From the NCBI GenBank assembly GCA_029260515.1, contig JAJDDC010000072.1, positions 1-53,152 of the forward strand: DNA of 53,152 nt, read 5' to 3'. Below are positions 7,573-15,797 of the stretch, piece after piece. Source of the DNA: Phycisphaerales bacterium. Lineage in GTDB: Bacteria > Planctomycetota > Phycisphaerae > Phycisphaerales > UBA1924. A model generated the notes under the pieces. It did no database searches. It saw nothing but the letters and a program-made list of their open reading frames with translations, and was not told where the DNA came from. Numbering within the stretch: the first letter of the stretch is position 1; each line of letters begins with the position of its first letter. A program made the translations under genes and the position numbers.

Positions 7573-9108
7573 ATGCGTTTCGGTACGTACCCCACGCTCG
7601 TCGCCCTGCTCGCCAGTATCGCGCTCGGGGCACGCCCCGCCCTCGCCCAGGAGGAAACCGGGGACGAACCCCGGACGCTCAGCGCCGAGGGCGTCAACCC
7701 CCGCGACGCGGCGGTCAAGATCTTCGCGACCATCCGCCGCCCGGACCTGCTCCGCCCCTGGACCAAAACCCCGCCCAGCGAGGTCACGGGCACCGGCTTC
7801 GTCATCGTGGGCGACCGGATCCTGACCAACGCGCACGTCGTGACGCACGCGAGCCAGGTGTTCGTGCAGCCGCCTCGCAGCTCGGACAAGCTGCGGGCCG
7901 AGGTTGTCGCGATCGCGCCCGGGATCGATCTGGCGATCCTGGAGCTTTCGCGCGAGCGCGACCGCGAGTCGTTCTTCGCCGACCACCCGGCGCTGACGCT
8001 GGCCGACGACCTGCCCGAGTCGGGTTCGCTCGTGAAGGTGTACGGCTACCCGATGGGGGGCGAGCAGCTCTCGGTCACCGAGGGCGTGGTCTCTCGGGTC
8101 GAGTACTCCTCGTACTACAACGACGGCGCGGGCGTGCGCATCCAGGTGGACGCGGCGCTCAACCCGGGCAACTCGGGCGGGCCGGCGCTGGTGGGCGACA
8201 AGGTCATCGGCGTTGTCTTCAGCCGCGTCCCCGAGGGCGAGAACATCGGCTTCGTCATCCCCACCGAGGAGGTCGAGCGGTTCCTGACCGACGTCGAGGA
8301 CGGGCGATACGACGGCCCGCCCCGCAACTTCGACTCGTTCCAGACGCTCGAGAACCCGGCGCTGCGCGACTACCTGGGCCTGGACGAGGGCGTCCAGGGA
8401 CTCGTCGTCGGCGACACGTTCGGCGAGGACTCCCCGCTCAAGCGCTGGGACGTACTCGTCAAGATCGGCGACTACGACGTGGACAGCGCCGGCCTCGTCA
8501 CCCTCCGCCAGGACCTCCGCCTCGCGTGGCAGACGCTGATCCCGCGCCTGGCCGAGAACGGCTCGGTCCCGGGCGTCGTCGTCCGCGACGGGCAACGCGT
8601 GGACGTCCAGATCCCGGTCCACGACTCCGAGGACACGGTCATGGACTTCCTGTCCGATCAGGACCCCGATTACTTTATCTACGGCCCGCTGGTCTTCACC
8701 CCCGCGTACATCGAGCACTTCCGGGCGCTCAACACAGGGTTCCTGGCGATCAAGAAGAGCCCGATCGCCGAGCGCGTGGGCGGGCCCAAGGAGTTCGAGG
8801 GCGAGCAGCTCGTCGTCGTCCCGGGCTCGATGCTCCCGCACCCTGTGTCCAAGGGATACGAGGTCAGCTACTTCCCGACGCTCAAGAGCGTCAACGACAT
8901 CAGGATCAAGAACCTCGCGCACCTCGCGCGGACGCTCCGCGACCTCGAAGACGACTTCGTGATCTTCGAGTTCTATGACACGACGCAGGAACTGCTCGTG
9001 TTCGACCGCATCGAGATCGAGGAGGCGACCGAGCAGGTGCTCGAGGACAACTCGATCCGCCGGCGGATGTCCTCGCCGCTGCTGACCGTTTGGGAGCACG
9101 AGGACTGA
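7573..9108 (+). CDS. Secreted Deg/HtrA-like serine protease (tandem copy 2)
   Basis: A 511-residue paralogue of the preceding gene. Triad: His88 (LTNAHVVTHA), Asp119 (APGIDLAILEL) and Ser201 (LNPGNSGGPAL). The signal peptide ends near residue 26. The two copies share landmarks all along, such as VYGYPMGGEQLS against VYGFPMGGTQLS, and NSIRRRMS against NGIRRQMS near the C-terminus. The start at 7573 is chosen over an upstream TTG frame because AAAGGAGG (7561-7568) sits four bases before the ATG. A TAGGAT hexamer at 7528-7533 could give it its own promoter. Both copies keep an intact triad, so they may act on different targets or form mixed oligomers. Confidence 0.9.
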   Translation: MRFGTYPTLVALLASIALGARPALAQEETGDEPRTLSAEGVNPRDAAVKIFATIRRPDLLRPWTKTPPSEVTGTGFVIVGDRILTNAHVVTHASQVFVQPPRSSDKLRAEVVAIAPGIDLAILELSRERDRESFFADHPALTLADDLPESGSLVKVYGYPMGGEQLSVTEGVVSRVEYSSYYNDGAGVRIQVDAALNPGNSGGPALVGDKVIGVVFSRVPEGENIGFVIPTEEVERFLTDVEDGRYDGPPRNFDSFQTLENPALRDYLGLDEGVQGLVVGDTFGEDSPLKRWDVLVKIGDYDVDSAGLVTLRQDLRLAWQTLIPRLAENGSVPGVVVRDGQRVDVQIPVHDSEDTVMDFLSDQDPDYFIYGPLVFTPAYIEHFRALNTGFLAIKKSPIAERVGGPKEFEGEQLVVVPGSMLPHPVSKGYEVSYFPTLKSVNDIRIKNLAHLARTLRDLEDDFVIFEFYDTTQELLVFDRIEIEEATEQVLEDNSIRRRMSSPLLTVWEHED

Positions 9109-9124
9109 GCCCGCCGCGGCCCGA

Positions 9125-9820
9125 TCAGGCGCGTGTCGCTGTCATCGCGATCGTCGCGTCGTGCCCGCTCAGATAATCCGTACGAACGCGGATCATGGGC
9201 GTCTTGTCGAGCGCCCGTGCGATCATCTTGTCGGTCTTGAATCGGTGCGCCGGGCCGGTCTCTCCCTTGCTCTCGTGCCGGTCCGAGAGGAAGTTGAAGA
9301 CCAGCACGCCCCCGGGCACGCGCGAGACCGCGTCCCACGCGCGATCGAGCACACGCTGCGCGTCCTTCTGCCGCAGCGTGTTGAGCGAGCCCGAGAAGGC
9401 GATCACCTCGACGCCGTGATTGCGCACGAGCGTCTCGAACGCGCTCTCGTCGGCGACGAAGTCGATCGCCAGGAACTCGCACCCGGGCAGCGACTCGCTC
9501 GTGGCCCGGGCCCGCGAGGCCTCGAGTAGCCCCGCGACGCCCTCGATACCGACGTACCGGGCGTACGCGACGCCGCGCTCGCGCAGGTACGCGGCCAGGT
9601 CCGCCCGCCCGCACCCCATGTCCGCGACGACGCGTCCGGCGAGCTTGACCATGGTGTTGATCGCCCGGAACCGCCTGCGCTGGGTCTCGGGGGCGTTCCA
9701 GAGCAACGCCTCGAAGCCCGGCCCCAGCCGATCGACGGCTTCCTGGTACGGTCGCAAATATTCTGGCCCGGGGGAGCCCGGCCCGGGCGTCGTCCCGCCG
9801 TGCTCACCCGACTCTTGCAT
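9125..9820 (-). CDS. Class I SAM-dependent methyltransferase
   Basis: A 231-residue Rossmann-fold methyltransferase. The SAM-binding motif I is at residues 65-79 (VVADMGCGRADLAAYL), motif II is acidic at GIEGV, and FLAIDFV fits the strand that binds the adenine. Residues 1-20 are a Gly/Pro-rich tail. The substrate cannot be assigned. The gene lies 19 bases after the PfkB kinase stop on the same strand, so the two are likely one transcript. It converges with the Deg-like pair. Confidence 0.82.
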   Translation of the reverse strand: MQESGEHGGTTPGPGSPGPEYLRPYQEAVDRLGPGFEALLWNAPETQRRRFRAINTMVKLAGRVVADMGCGRADLAAYLRERGVAYARYVGIEGVAGLLEASRARATSESLPGCEFLAIDFVADESAFETLVRNHGVEVIAFSGSLNTLRQKDAQRVLDRAWDAVSRVPGGVLVFNFLSDRHESKGETGPAHRFKTDKMIARALDKTPMIRVRTDYLSGHDATIAMTATRA

Positions 9821-9839
9821 GCCCGCTCCGTCGCGCGCT

Positions 9840-10772
9840 CTAGCGCAGGTGCATCATCGATGCAAACTCGTCGTACCGGGCCTGGATCGCCTCGGGGCGG
9901 AGGGCCGAGAGGCGTTCGAGGCTGAAGGTCTCGATTGTGAAGCTGGCGATGATGGTGCCGTGGGCGAGCGCGCGCCGGATGGTGTCGAACGCACCCGGGT
10001 CCGAGATCTTGCCGCCCGCGGCCTCGCGTGCGAGATAACCCATCATGCCGCCCGCGAACGTGTCGCCCGCGCCGGTGGGGTCAACAACGTCCTCGGCCGG
10101 GTACGCGGGCAGTGCGGCGATCCCGTCGCGGTGGACCAGGATCGCCCCGTGCTCGCCCTTCTTGACGACGACGAAACGCGGGCCGTACTCGAGCAGGCGC
10201 CTGCCCGCGGCGACGGTGTTCTTCTTGCCCGTGAACAGCTCTGCCTCGTCGTAGTTGAGCACGAGCCCGTGCACCCGACCCAGCAGCTTCTCCAGGTCGT
10301 CACGCGCGGAGTCGATCCACAGGTCCATCGTGTCGGCAACCACCAGCTCCGCGTCCGCGAGCTGGGCGAGCATGTCGCCCTGCACCGCGGGGTGCGAGTT
10401 GGCCAGAAACACGAACGACGAGTCGCGGAAATGTTCCGGCACCCTCGGGGGCGCCTCGGCCAGCACGTTCAGGTCCGTCGAGAGCGTCTCGCGGTGGTCC
10501 ATGTTGTCGAGGTACTTGCCCGACCACCGGAAGGTCTTGGAGCCCGAACGGGTCTCGAGCCCCGAGGCGTCGATGTTCGAGAACGCCGCGAGCGTGTCGC
10601 GGTGCTCGTCGGGGAAGTCGTCTCCGACCGCGGCGACGAGGCGGACCGGGCCGTAATGGCTGGCGGCGGCGGCGAAGTACGCGCACGACCCCCCCAGCAC
10701 GCCCGCGCGCTGCTGCCCGTCGGGCGTGTAGACGGTGTCGATTCCGATGGTTCCGGTGACGATCAGGCTCAT
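9840..10772 (-). CDS. PfkB/ribokinase family sugar or nucleoside kinase
   Basis: A 310-residue kinase of the ribokinase superfamily. The N-terminal motif is GGSCAYFAAAAS (residues 28-38). The C-terminal signature DPTGAGDTFAGGMMGY (231 onward) holds the anion hole and catalytic base Asp237. Length is normal. The substrate could be a sugar, adenosine or another nucleoside; sequence alone does not decide. The ATG at 10772 (MSLIVTGTIGIDTV) starts the first beta strand and is preferred over an in-frame start at 10850. A TACAGT hexamer lies six bases before it and there is no Shine-Dalgarno sequence. A methyltransferase follows in the same operon. Confidence 0.85.
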   Translation of the reverse strand: MSLIVTGTIGIDTVYTPDGQQRAGVLGGSCAYFAAAASHYGPVRLVAAVGDDFPDEHRDTLAAFSNIDASGLETRSGSKTFRWSGKYLDNMDHRETLSTDLNVLAEAPPRVPEHFRDSSFVFLANSHPAVQGDMLAQLADAELVVADTMDLWIDSARDDLEKLLGRVHGLVLNYDEAELFTGKKNTVAAGRRLLEYGPRFVVVKKGEHGAILVHRDGIAALPAYPAEDVVDPTGAGDTFAGGMMGYLAREAAGGKISDPGAFDTIRRALAHGTIIASFTIETFSLERLSALRPEAIQARYDEFASMMHLR

Positions 10773-10778
10773 GGCGGG

Positions 10779-10784
10779 ACTGTA
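10779..10784 (-). promoter_or_regulatory. Candidate -10 (TACAGT) for a leaderless PfkB kinase gene
   Basis: On the minus strand TACAGT (four of six) ends six bases before the ATG at 10772. The gap CCCGCC has no ribosome-binding complement. Confidence 0.35.
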
Positions 10785-10899
10785 GCCTTCGGGCCCGCTC
10801 GGCGCCCCCGCAACCACCGCCCGGCGCGGCGGTAAATCACCTCGCCGCACGCGTCGAGGCGCCCGGTGTCCCGGGCGCGAACGAACGGGAGGGATCCGA

Positions 10900-11757
10900 A
10901 TGAACCTGCTCGCGCCGATGATCGTTGGCCTCTTGCTCGGGGCCCCGGAAAGCGCACCGCGAAACGCCGAGGCGATCGACGCCTCCGCGGTCGAGCACGC
11001 GCTGACCGAGTACGTCCACGCCAGGTACGCGGGCGACGCCGACGGCGTCCGGGCGCGGGCGCACCACGCGATCTCGCGGTACAGGCGTATGGACCGTTAC
11101 TTCGGGCGCCCGTCCGACCAGTGGCTCCGCAGGTACAACTGGGACAACCTGCGTTTCTCCAGCACATCCCACAACCCGTCGCGACGCGACGACCCGCAGC
11201 ACGGGCGCCTCGAGATCGAGGTCTACGACGTCGCCCGCTGGAGCGCCTCGGCCAGGGTCGTCATGGAAGACGTCGTGGACCTCGTCCACCTCGTTCACTT
11301 CGACGGCGCGTGGGTCGTCGCGGACTCGGCGGTCCGCCTCCTCGACACGCCGGGCGCCGACGCGCCAGCCCAGGACCGGAGCGAAGAGGCCGCGGTCCGT
11401 GAGGTCGTCGCGAACTACTGCCTGGGCTTCTACCACGTCGATGGCGAGCGGGTCCAGAAGACCTGCCACTCCGGGTTGTCGAAGCGGACGGTCGAGCACG
11501 CACGCCCTGAGGACGGCGGGTTCGATTTCATGCGCTCGATCACGTACGAGGAGGTCCGCCTGCTCGGCGACTACTACAACGCCTCCGGGCACATCGACGC
11601 CGACACCGCCCCCGTCGAGATCGAGGTGTACTACATCGACGACACGATGGCCGCCGCCAAACTCACCGCCGAGGGCTGGTTCGACTACTTCCACATTTTT
11701 AAGGTCAACGGAGAGTGGCTTATCGCAAACATCATGTTTGAGCCATTCGAGGGCTGA
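10900..11757 (+). CDS. Secreted protein with two NTF2-like (putative lumazine-binding type) domains
   Basis: A 285-residue protein with a short hydrophobic N-terminus. Two copies of an NTF2/SnoaL-like module are visible. The first runs from about residue 28 (VEHALTEYVHARYAGDADG) to ~148. The second runs from about residue 165 (VREVVANYCLGFYHVDGERV) to 285. Each ends in a strand with a shared tryptophan pattern (HFDGAWVVADSA against KVNGEWLIANIM). The putative lumazine-binding family has this shape; members act as small-molecule-binding or structural domains and few have a known reaction. GGGAGGGA at 10886-10893 supports the ATG at 10900. No catalytic residues can be assigned. Confidence 0.7.
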   Translation: MNLLAPMIVGLLLGAPESAPRNAEAIDASAVEHALTEYVHARYAGDADGVRARAHHAISRYRRMDRYFGRPSDQWLRRYNWDNLRFSSTSHNPSRRDDPQHGRLEIEVYDVARWSASARVVMEDVVDLVHLVHFDGAWVVADSAVRLLDTPGADAPAQDRSEEAAVREVVANYCLGFYHVDGERVQKTCHSGLSKRTVEHARPEDGGFDFMRSITYEEVRLLGDYYNASGHIDADTAPVEIEVYYIDDTMAAAKLTAEGWFDYFHIFKVNGEWLIANIMFEPFEG

Positions 11758-11865
11758 GCGCCCGGATCGGGGCCCGGGCGGCATCCGTGCCGGGGCATCG
11801 GGCGCCGCGGGCCCGGCCGCCACGATCCTGCGCATCGCCGCGCTCCGGGTGAAGGCCCGGCGCGG

Positions 11866-11871
11866 TATCAT
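11866..11871 (+). promoter_or_regulatory. Candidate -10 (GG-TATCAT) for the prepilin-like gene
   Basis: TATCAT matches five of six TATAAT bases and lies 36 bases before the ATG at 11908, leaving a short leader. No good -35 is seen. The leader does not contain a strong Shine-Dalgarno sequence. Confidence 0.3.
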
Positions 11872-11907
11872 GGTCCGGCGCGTTCGCGTCGGACCACGAG
11901 GACATCC

Positions 11908-12987
11908 ATGGCACACACCTCGAACCACCCGAGACGAGCGTTCACACTCATCGAGCTGCTGGTTGTTATCGCGATCATCGCGCTGCTGATCGGGATCCTG
12001 CTGCCCTCGCTCGGTCGGGCGCGGGCCGCGGCGCGGAACATCGTCTGCCAGTCCGCGATGCGACAGCTCGCCCTCGCCGGCTCGGGCTACTTCCTGGACA
12101 ACAAAGAGAACATCATGGGCTCGCCCGAGACCAGCGGGTGGGAAGCGTTCGGAGGCACGGGCGGCTCGGCCCGCACTTTCAACGGCGTCACGATGCAGAC
12201 CTACGACTGGATGGGCCCGCTGGCCGACCAGATGGTCGGCTCGGGGCCCGGCTCGGACGTCGAGGTCACGCCCGGCGAGACGCACGACGAGGCGCGCTCG
12301 CGCCGCTTCGACTGGTACCGCAATGACCTCGAGGCGTTCGAGTGCCCCGAGAACGTGTTCGAGGCTGTGCCCTACGGCTCCAACGCGGGCGGCGCCTGGA
12401 CCAAGGGCGCGATGATCCCGTTCAACATGTCCACCCAGTTCACCTCGTCCACCAAGAACGCCACCCAGGGCGGCACGGGCGCGCGCAGCAACGACCGCAA
12501 GTCCTACTTCCCCCGCGCCGACCTCGTCGGCCCCAGCTACATGAAGGCGATGATCTTCGAGGGCCATCGGTACGCGGGCCTCTCGACGAGCCCCGACTTC
12601 GACACCAACATCAGCGCCGCCTATGGCGGCGCGTTCGGCGGTGTCGGGCCGTGGTACTCTTCGAGCAAGGAGCTCGACCGCTCCCTCGCCCCGGGCGAGC
12701 CGCGACGCGGCATCCCCGCCCTGCTCAACGTCATCTCCGACTGGCGCCAGGTCGGATTCCGCCACTACCGCAAGACCACCAGCGTCGGGCGGGGCGACCT
12801 CGCCGACCAGACCAACGGCAACGTCGCGTTCTTCGACGGGCACGTCGATCTCATGACAGACCTCGAGGCGACAGACCCGGACATGTGGTTCCCCACAGGC
12901 TCGGAGCTGCGCGGGCCCAACGAGTTCTGGGTGTCCACGCGTGCCGCCTTCCCCGACAAGCTCGACGGCACGTACCGCGTCCCCTGA
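11908..12987 (+). CDS. Prepilin-type N-terminal cleavage/methylation protein, H-X9-DG-like
   Basis: A 359-residue type II pseudopilin-like protein. The leader [11 protein letters not shown] is followed by [18 protein letters not shown], the class III signal processed by prepilin peptidase, with Glu at +5. The helix then continues ([14 protein letters not shown]). The C-terminal half carries the [12 protein letters not shown] motif typical of the large planctomycete families with an H-X9-DG signature. These are thought to be envelope or pseudopilus proteins; the function of most is unknown. Two relatives lie at 33268-34149 and 48965-49855. A small zinc-ribbon membrane protein follows seven bases later. 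Confidence 0.9.
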   Translation: MAHTSNHPRRAFTLIELLVVIAIIALLIGILLPSLGRARAAARNIVCQSAMRQLALAGSGYFLDNKENIMGSPETSGWEAFGGTGGSARTFNGVTMQTYDWMGPLADQMVGSGPGSDVEVTPGETHDEARSRRFDWYRNDLEAFECPENVFEAVPYGSNAGGAWTKGAMIPFNMSTQFTSSTKNATQGGTGARSNDRKSYFPRADLVGPSYMKAMIFEGHRYAGLSTSPDFDTNISAAYGGAFGGVGPWYSSSKELDRSLAPGEPRRGIPALLNVISDWRQVGFRHYRKTTSVGRGDLADQTNGNVAFFDGHVDLMTDLEATDPDMWFPTGSELRGPNEFWVSTRAAFPDKLDGTYRVP

Positions 12988-12994
12988 GCCGACC

Positions 12995-13426
12995 ATGCCC
13001 GAAGGATCGAAGATCAACACGAAGCAGATCGCGATGATCGCCGTCGCGGCCGTCGCCCTGGGCGCGGGCGCCTGGCTCATCGCGCGGTCCACGCTGGGCG
13101 GCGACGACCTCAAGGCCCTGACCGACAAGCGCACCATGATCGACGCCGTCACGGGCGAGACGTTCGTTGACATGCGCCTGCCCGACGGCGCCCCGATCCC
13201 CTACACCAACCCGAAGACGGGCGGGGCAAACCTGTACCCCGCCGAGATGTGCTTCTGGAACGCGGACGGCACGGCCAGACTCGAGCCCAGCTACGTCCTG
13301 CTCAACGAGTTCAAGAGCGAGACCGGCCCGACCATCTGCCCCGACTGCGGGCGCCGCGTCGTCGCGCACAACCCGCTGCCACCCGACAACCTGCTCGTCG
13401 ATGCCGCGGAGGCCGCGGGCGGCTGA
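12995..13426 (+). CDS. Small membrane-anchored zinc-ribbon protein, unknown function
   Basis: A 143-residue protein. One transmembrane helix at about residues 12-30 (IAMIAVAAVALGAGAWLIA) is followed by a soluble domain. The C-terminus has a half zinc ribbon, CPDCGRRVV. The start ATG at 12995 lies seven bases after the prepilin-like gene stop, so the two are probably co-transcribed. I do not recognise a named family. The arrangement suggests a protein that accompanies the pseudopilin at the membrane, but that is inference from position. Confidence 0.65.
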   Translation: MPEGSKINTKQIAMIAVAAVALGAGAWLIARSTLGGDDLKALTDKRTMIDAVTGETFVDMRLPDGAPIPYTNPKTGGANLYPAEMCFWNADGTARLEPSYVLLNEFKSETGPTICPDCGRRVVAHNPLPPDNLLVDAAEAAGG

Positions 13427-13451
13427 TCGCACGCGATCAGGTCCGCCCGGC

Positions 13452-15188
13452 TCACCCCTGCCCCGCGACCTTCGCCCACGAGTCCTTCAGCGTGACCGCC
13501 CGGTTGAAGACCGGGGCGCCCGGCTTCGAGTCGGGGTCCGCGTAGAAGTAGCCCAGACGCTCGAACTGGAAGCGATCGCCCGGGCTCGCCTCGCCCAGCG
13601 ATCGCTCGAGCCTCGCGCCCGCGATCACTTCCAGCGAGTCCGGGTTCAGGTCGTCGATGTGGGCGCCGGACGCCTTGCCCGGCTGCTCGGCGGTGTACAG
13701 CCTGTCGAACAGACGGACCTCCGCCTCCGCGCAATCGTCGGCGCTGACCCAGTGCAGCGTGCCCTTGACCTTGCGCACCTTCCCCTCGGCGTCGGGCGGG
13801 GGCGCCTCGCCGCCCTTGGTGGTCGGGTCGTAGGTGCACAGCAGCTCGACGACCTCGCCCGCGTCGTTCTTGACGACGTCGTGGCACGCGACCCAGTACC
13901 CGTAGCGGAGGCGGACCTCCTTGCCGATCGCCAGGCGGAACCACTTCTTGTTGGGCGCCTGCTCGATGAAGTCGTCGCGCTCTATGAACAGGCTCCCCGA
14001 GAAGGGGACCTTGCGCGACCCGGCGGACTCGTCCTCGGGGTTGTTGACGGCGTCCAGTTCCTCGACGCGCGTCGGGGCGCCGTGCTCGCCCCAGTTCGTG
14101 ATCGTGACCTTCAGGGGGCGGAGGACGGCCATCCGCCGGGGCGCGGCCTTGTTCAGGTGGTCCCGCAGCGCGTTCTCCAGACGCACCACGTCGATCTTCG
14201 CGTTGAACTTGGTGACCCCGCCCTCCTCGCAGAACGCACGCATCGCCTCGGACGTGTACCCGCGACGGCGCAGGCCCGAGATCGTCGGCATCCGCGGGTC
14301 GTCCCAGCCGTCCACGTGCCCCTCGTCCACGAGCTGCTTGAGGTTGCGCTTGGACGTGATCATGTACGTCGGCGCCCAGCGGGCGAACTCGATCTGCCGG
14401 GGGTGGTGGACGCCGTCGAGGTTATTTAGCAACCAGTCATAGAGCGGGCGGTGGTTCTCGAACTCGAGCGTGCACAGCGAGTGCGTGATGCCCTCGTACG
14501 AGTCCTCGAGCCCGTGGGCCCAGTCGTACATGGGGTAGATCTTCCACGCGTCGCCCGTGCGGTGGTGGTGGGCGTGCACGACGCGGTACAGGACCGGGTC
14601 GCGCAGGTTGAAGTTGGGCGAGGCCATGTCGATCTTGGCCCGCAGGACGCGCGAGCCGTCGGGGAACTCGCCATTCTTCATGCGCTCGAACAGGTCGAGA
14701 CTCTCCGCGGCAGGCCGGTCGCGGAACGGGCTGGGCCTGCCGGGCTCGGTCGGTGTGCCGCGTGTCGCGCGGATCTGCTCGGGCGTTTGGTCATCGACGT
14801 ACGCGAGCCCCTTGGAGATCAGCTCGCGTGCGTGCTGGTACATGCGGTCGAAGTAGTCGGAGGCGAAGCGGACGCCGGCCATCGGGTCGTCGTCGCGGGC
14901 GCCCTCCCACGTGCAGCCCAGCCAGCGGAGGTTGTCCACGATGGACCTGACGTACCGGTCTTCCTCTTTGGCGGGGTTGGTGTCGTCGAAACGGAGGAAG
15001 AAGGTCCCGCCGTACTCGCGGGCGAGGCCGTGCGAGAGGGTGATCGCCTTGGCGTGCCCGATGTGGAGGAACCCGTTGGGCTCTGGGGGGAAGCGGGTCT
15101 TGACGACCGAGCCGTCACCCTTGGGCCCCCACTTCCCCTCGGCGATGTCCCGGTCGATGATCTGCTGGATGAAGTGGCGGTCGGACAT
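13452..15188 (-). CDS. glnS: Glutaminyl-tRNA synthetase
   Basis: A 578-residue class I synthetase that charges tRNA-Gln directly with glutamine. The HIGH motif is intact at residues 42-45 in PPEPNGFLHIGHAK, and the second signature is MITSKR (276-281), a common GlnRS variant of KMSKS. LCTLEFENHRPLYDWLL is diagnostic for GlnRS against GluRS. The C-terminal anticodon-binding beta-barrels are present, so length is normal. The start at 15188 begins MSDRHFIQQIIDRDI. It is the third gene of a minus-strand set gltX - zinc-ribbon protein - glnS, with 40 bases before it. A weak TACGCT seven bases before the ATG could give a separate leaderless start. Its presence suggests that an indirect amidation route for Gln-tRNA is not the only one. 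Confidence 0.95.
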   Translation of the reverse strand: MSDRHFIQQIIDRDIAEGKWGPKGDGSVVKTRFPPEPNGFLHIGHAKAITLSHGLAREYGGTFFLRFDDTNPAKEEDRYVRSIVDNLRWLGCTWEGARDDDPMAGVRFASDYFDRMYQHARELISKGLAYVDDQTPEQIRATRGTPTEPGRPSPFRDRPAAESLDLFERMKNGEFPDGSRVLRAKIDMASPNFNLRDPVLYRVVHAHHHRTGDAWKIYPMYDWAHGLEDSYEGITHSLCTLEFENHRPLYDWLLNNLDGVHHPRQIEFARWAPTYMITSKRNLKQLVDEGHVDGWDDPRMPTISGLRRRGYTSEAMRAFCEEGGVTKFNAKIDVVRLENALRDHLNKAAPRRMAVLRPLKVTITNWGEHGAPTRVEELDAVNNPEDESAGSRKVPFSGSLFIERDDFIEQAPNKKWFRLAIGKEVRLRYGYWVACHDVVKNDAGEVVELLCTYDPTTKGGEAPPPDAEGKVRKVKGTLHWVSADDCAEAEVRLFDRLYTAEQPGKASGAHIDDLNPDSLEVIAGARLERSLGEASPGDRFQFERLGYFYADPDSKPGAPVFNRAVTLKDSWAKVAGQG

Positions 15189-15228
15189 GGCAAGGAGCGT
15201 ATCCCCGTCCGCCCGACCGAACAGGGCA

Positions 15229-15783
15229 TCAGCGGACGGCGGGCCACCGTCGCCCGCACTCCGGGCAGGTCCGCGGCCCCATCGCGAGTTTCTCGACCGG
15301 CTCGGATTCGAACCCCGGCGGGAGGCCGCCGAGGGCGTAGCCGCACCCCGAGCAGCTCTCGGCGACGACTCCTCCCAAGGGCCCGAAGGACCGGGCGAAA
15401 GCAACCAAACCCAGGTACACGAGAAACAAGACGACGAGCCAGAACACGAGCGCCATCGGCCTGGAGCTGTATGACCCACCCAGCAAAATGCCCGCGCCCC
15501 CGAACGTAAGCACGAGGAGCGCGAGTGCAACAGCTGCCGCGCTCGGTCGAACGGCTCTCCGCGATACGCGGTCGCGCCGCGACCACCAAGGCGCCGCCAG
15601 CAGGTGGACGATGCGCACGTACGCCTCGGTGACATCGAGCACAAATGCCTGCACCGGTCTACTCGCCCGTGCCAGCAACAGTGCCCGGACAGACTCGACC
15701 GGAGGGCGTCGCGCCTCACCATCACCCTCCGATGGCTCCGACAGACGGTCGAGCGCATCGCAGAGTTGGTCTCGATCCAGCAC
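15229..15783 (-). CDS. Membrane protein with C-terminal double-CxxC zinc ribbon
   Basis: A 184-residue protein between gltX and glnS. Residues ~1-70 are soluble and charged. Two transmembrane helices follow (AAVALALLVLTFGGAGILLG, then ALVFWLVVLFLVYLGLVAF). The C-terminus is a zinc ribbon built from CSGCGYALGG and CPECGRRW. GTG at 15783 is taken as the start because GAGGAA lies six bases before it and it falls 14 bases after the gltX stop. No family is recognised. Proteins of this build, a membrane segment with a rubredoxin-like knuckle, are frequent in planctomycetes; their roles are unknown. Confidence 0.7.
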   Translation of the reverse strand: MLDRDQLCDALDRLSEPSEGDGEARRPPVESVRALLLARASRPVQAFVLDVTEAYVRIVHLLAAPWWSRRDRVSRRAVRPSAAAVALALLVLTFGGAGILLGGSYSSRPMALVFWLVVLFLVYLGLVAFARSFGPLGGVVAESCSGCGYALGGLPPGFESEPVEKLAMGPRTCPECGRRWPAVR

Positions 15784-15797
15784 GCCGAGTTCCTCGG

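Noticed and set aside
15296..15320. GGATTCGAACCCCGG, resembling a tRNA T-arm
   Set aside because: The stem does not pair around the loop, no cloverleaf can be drawn, and the bases are inside the zinc-ribbon gene.
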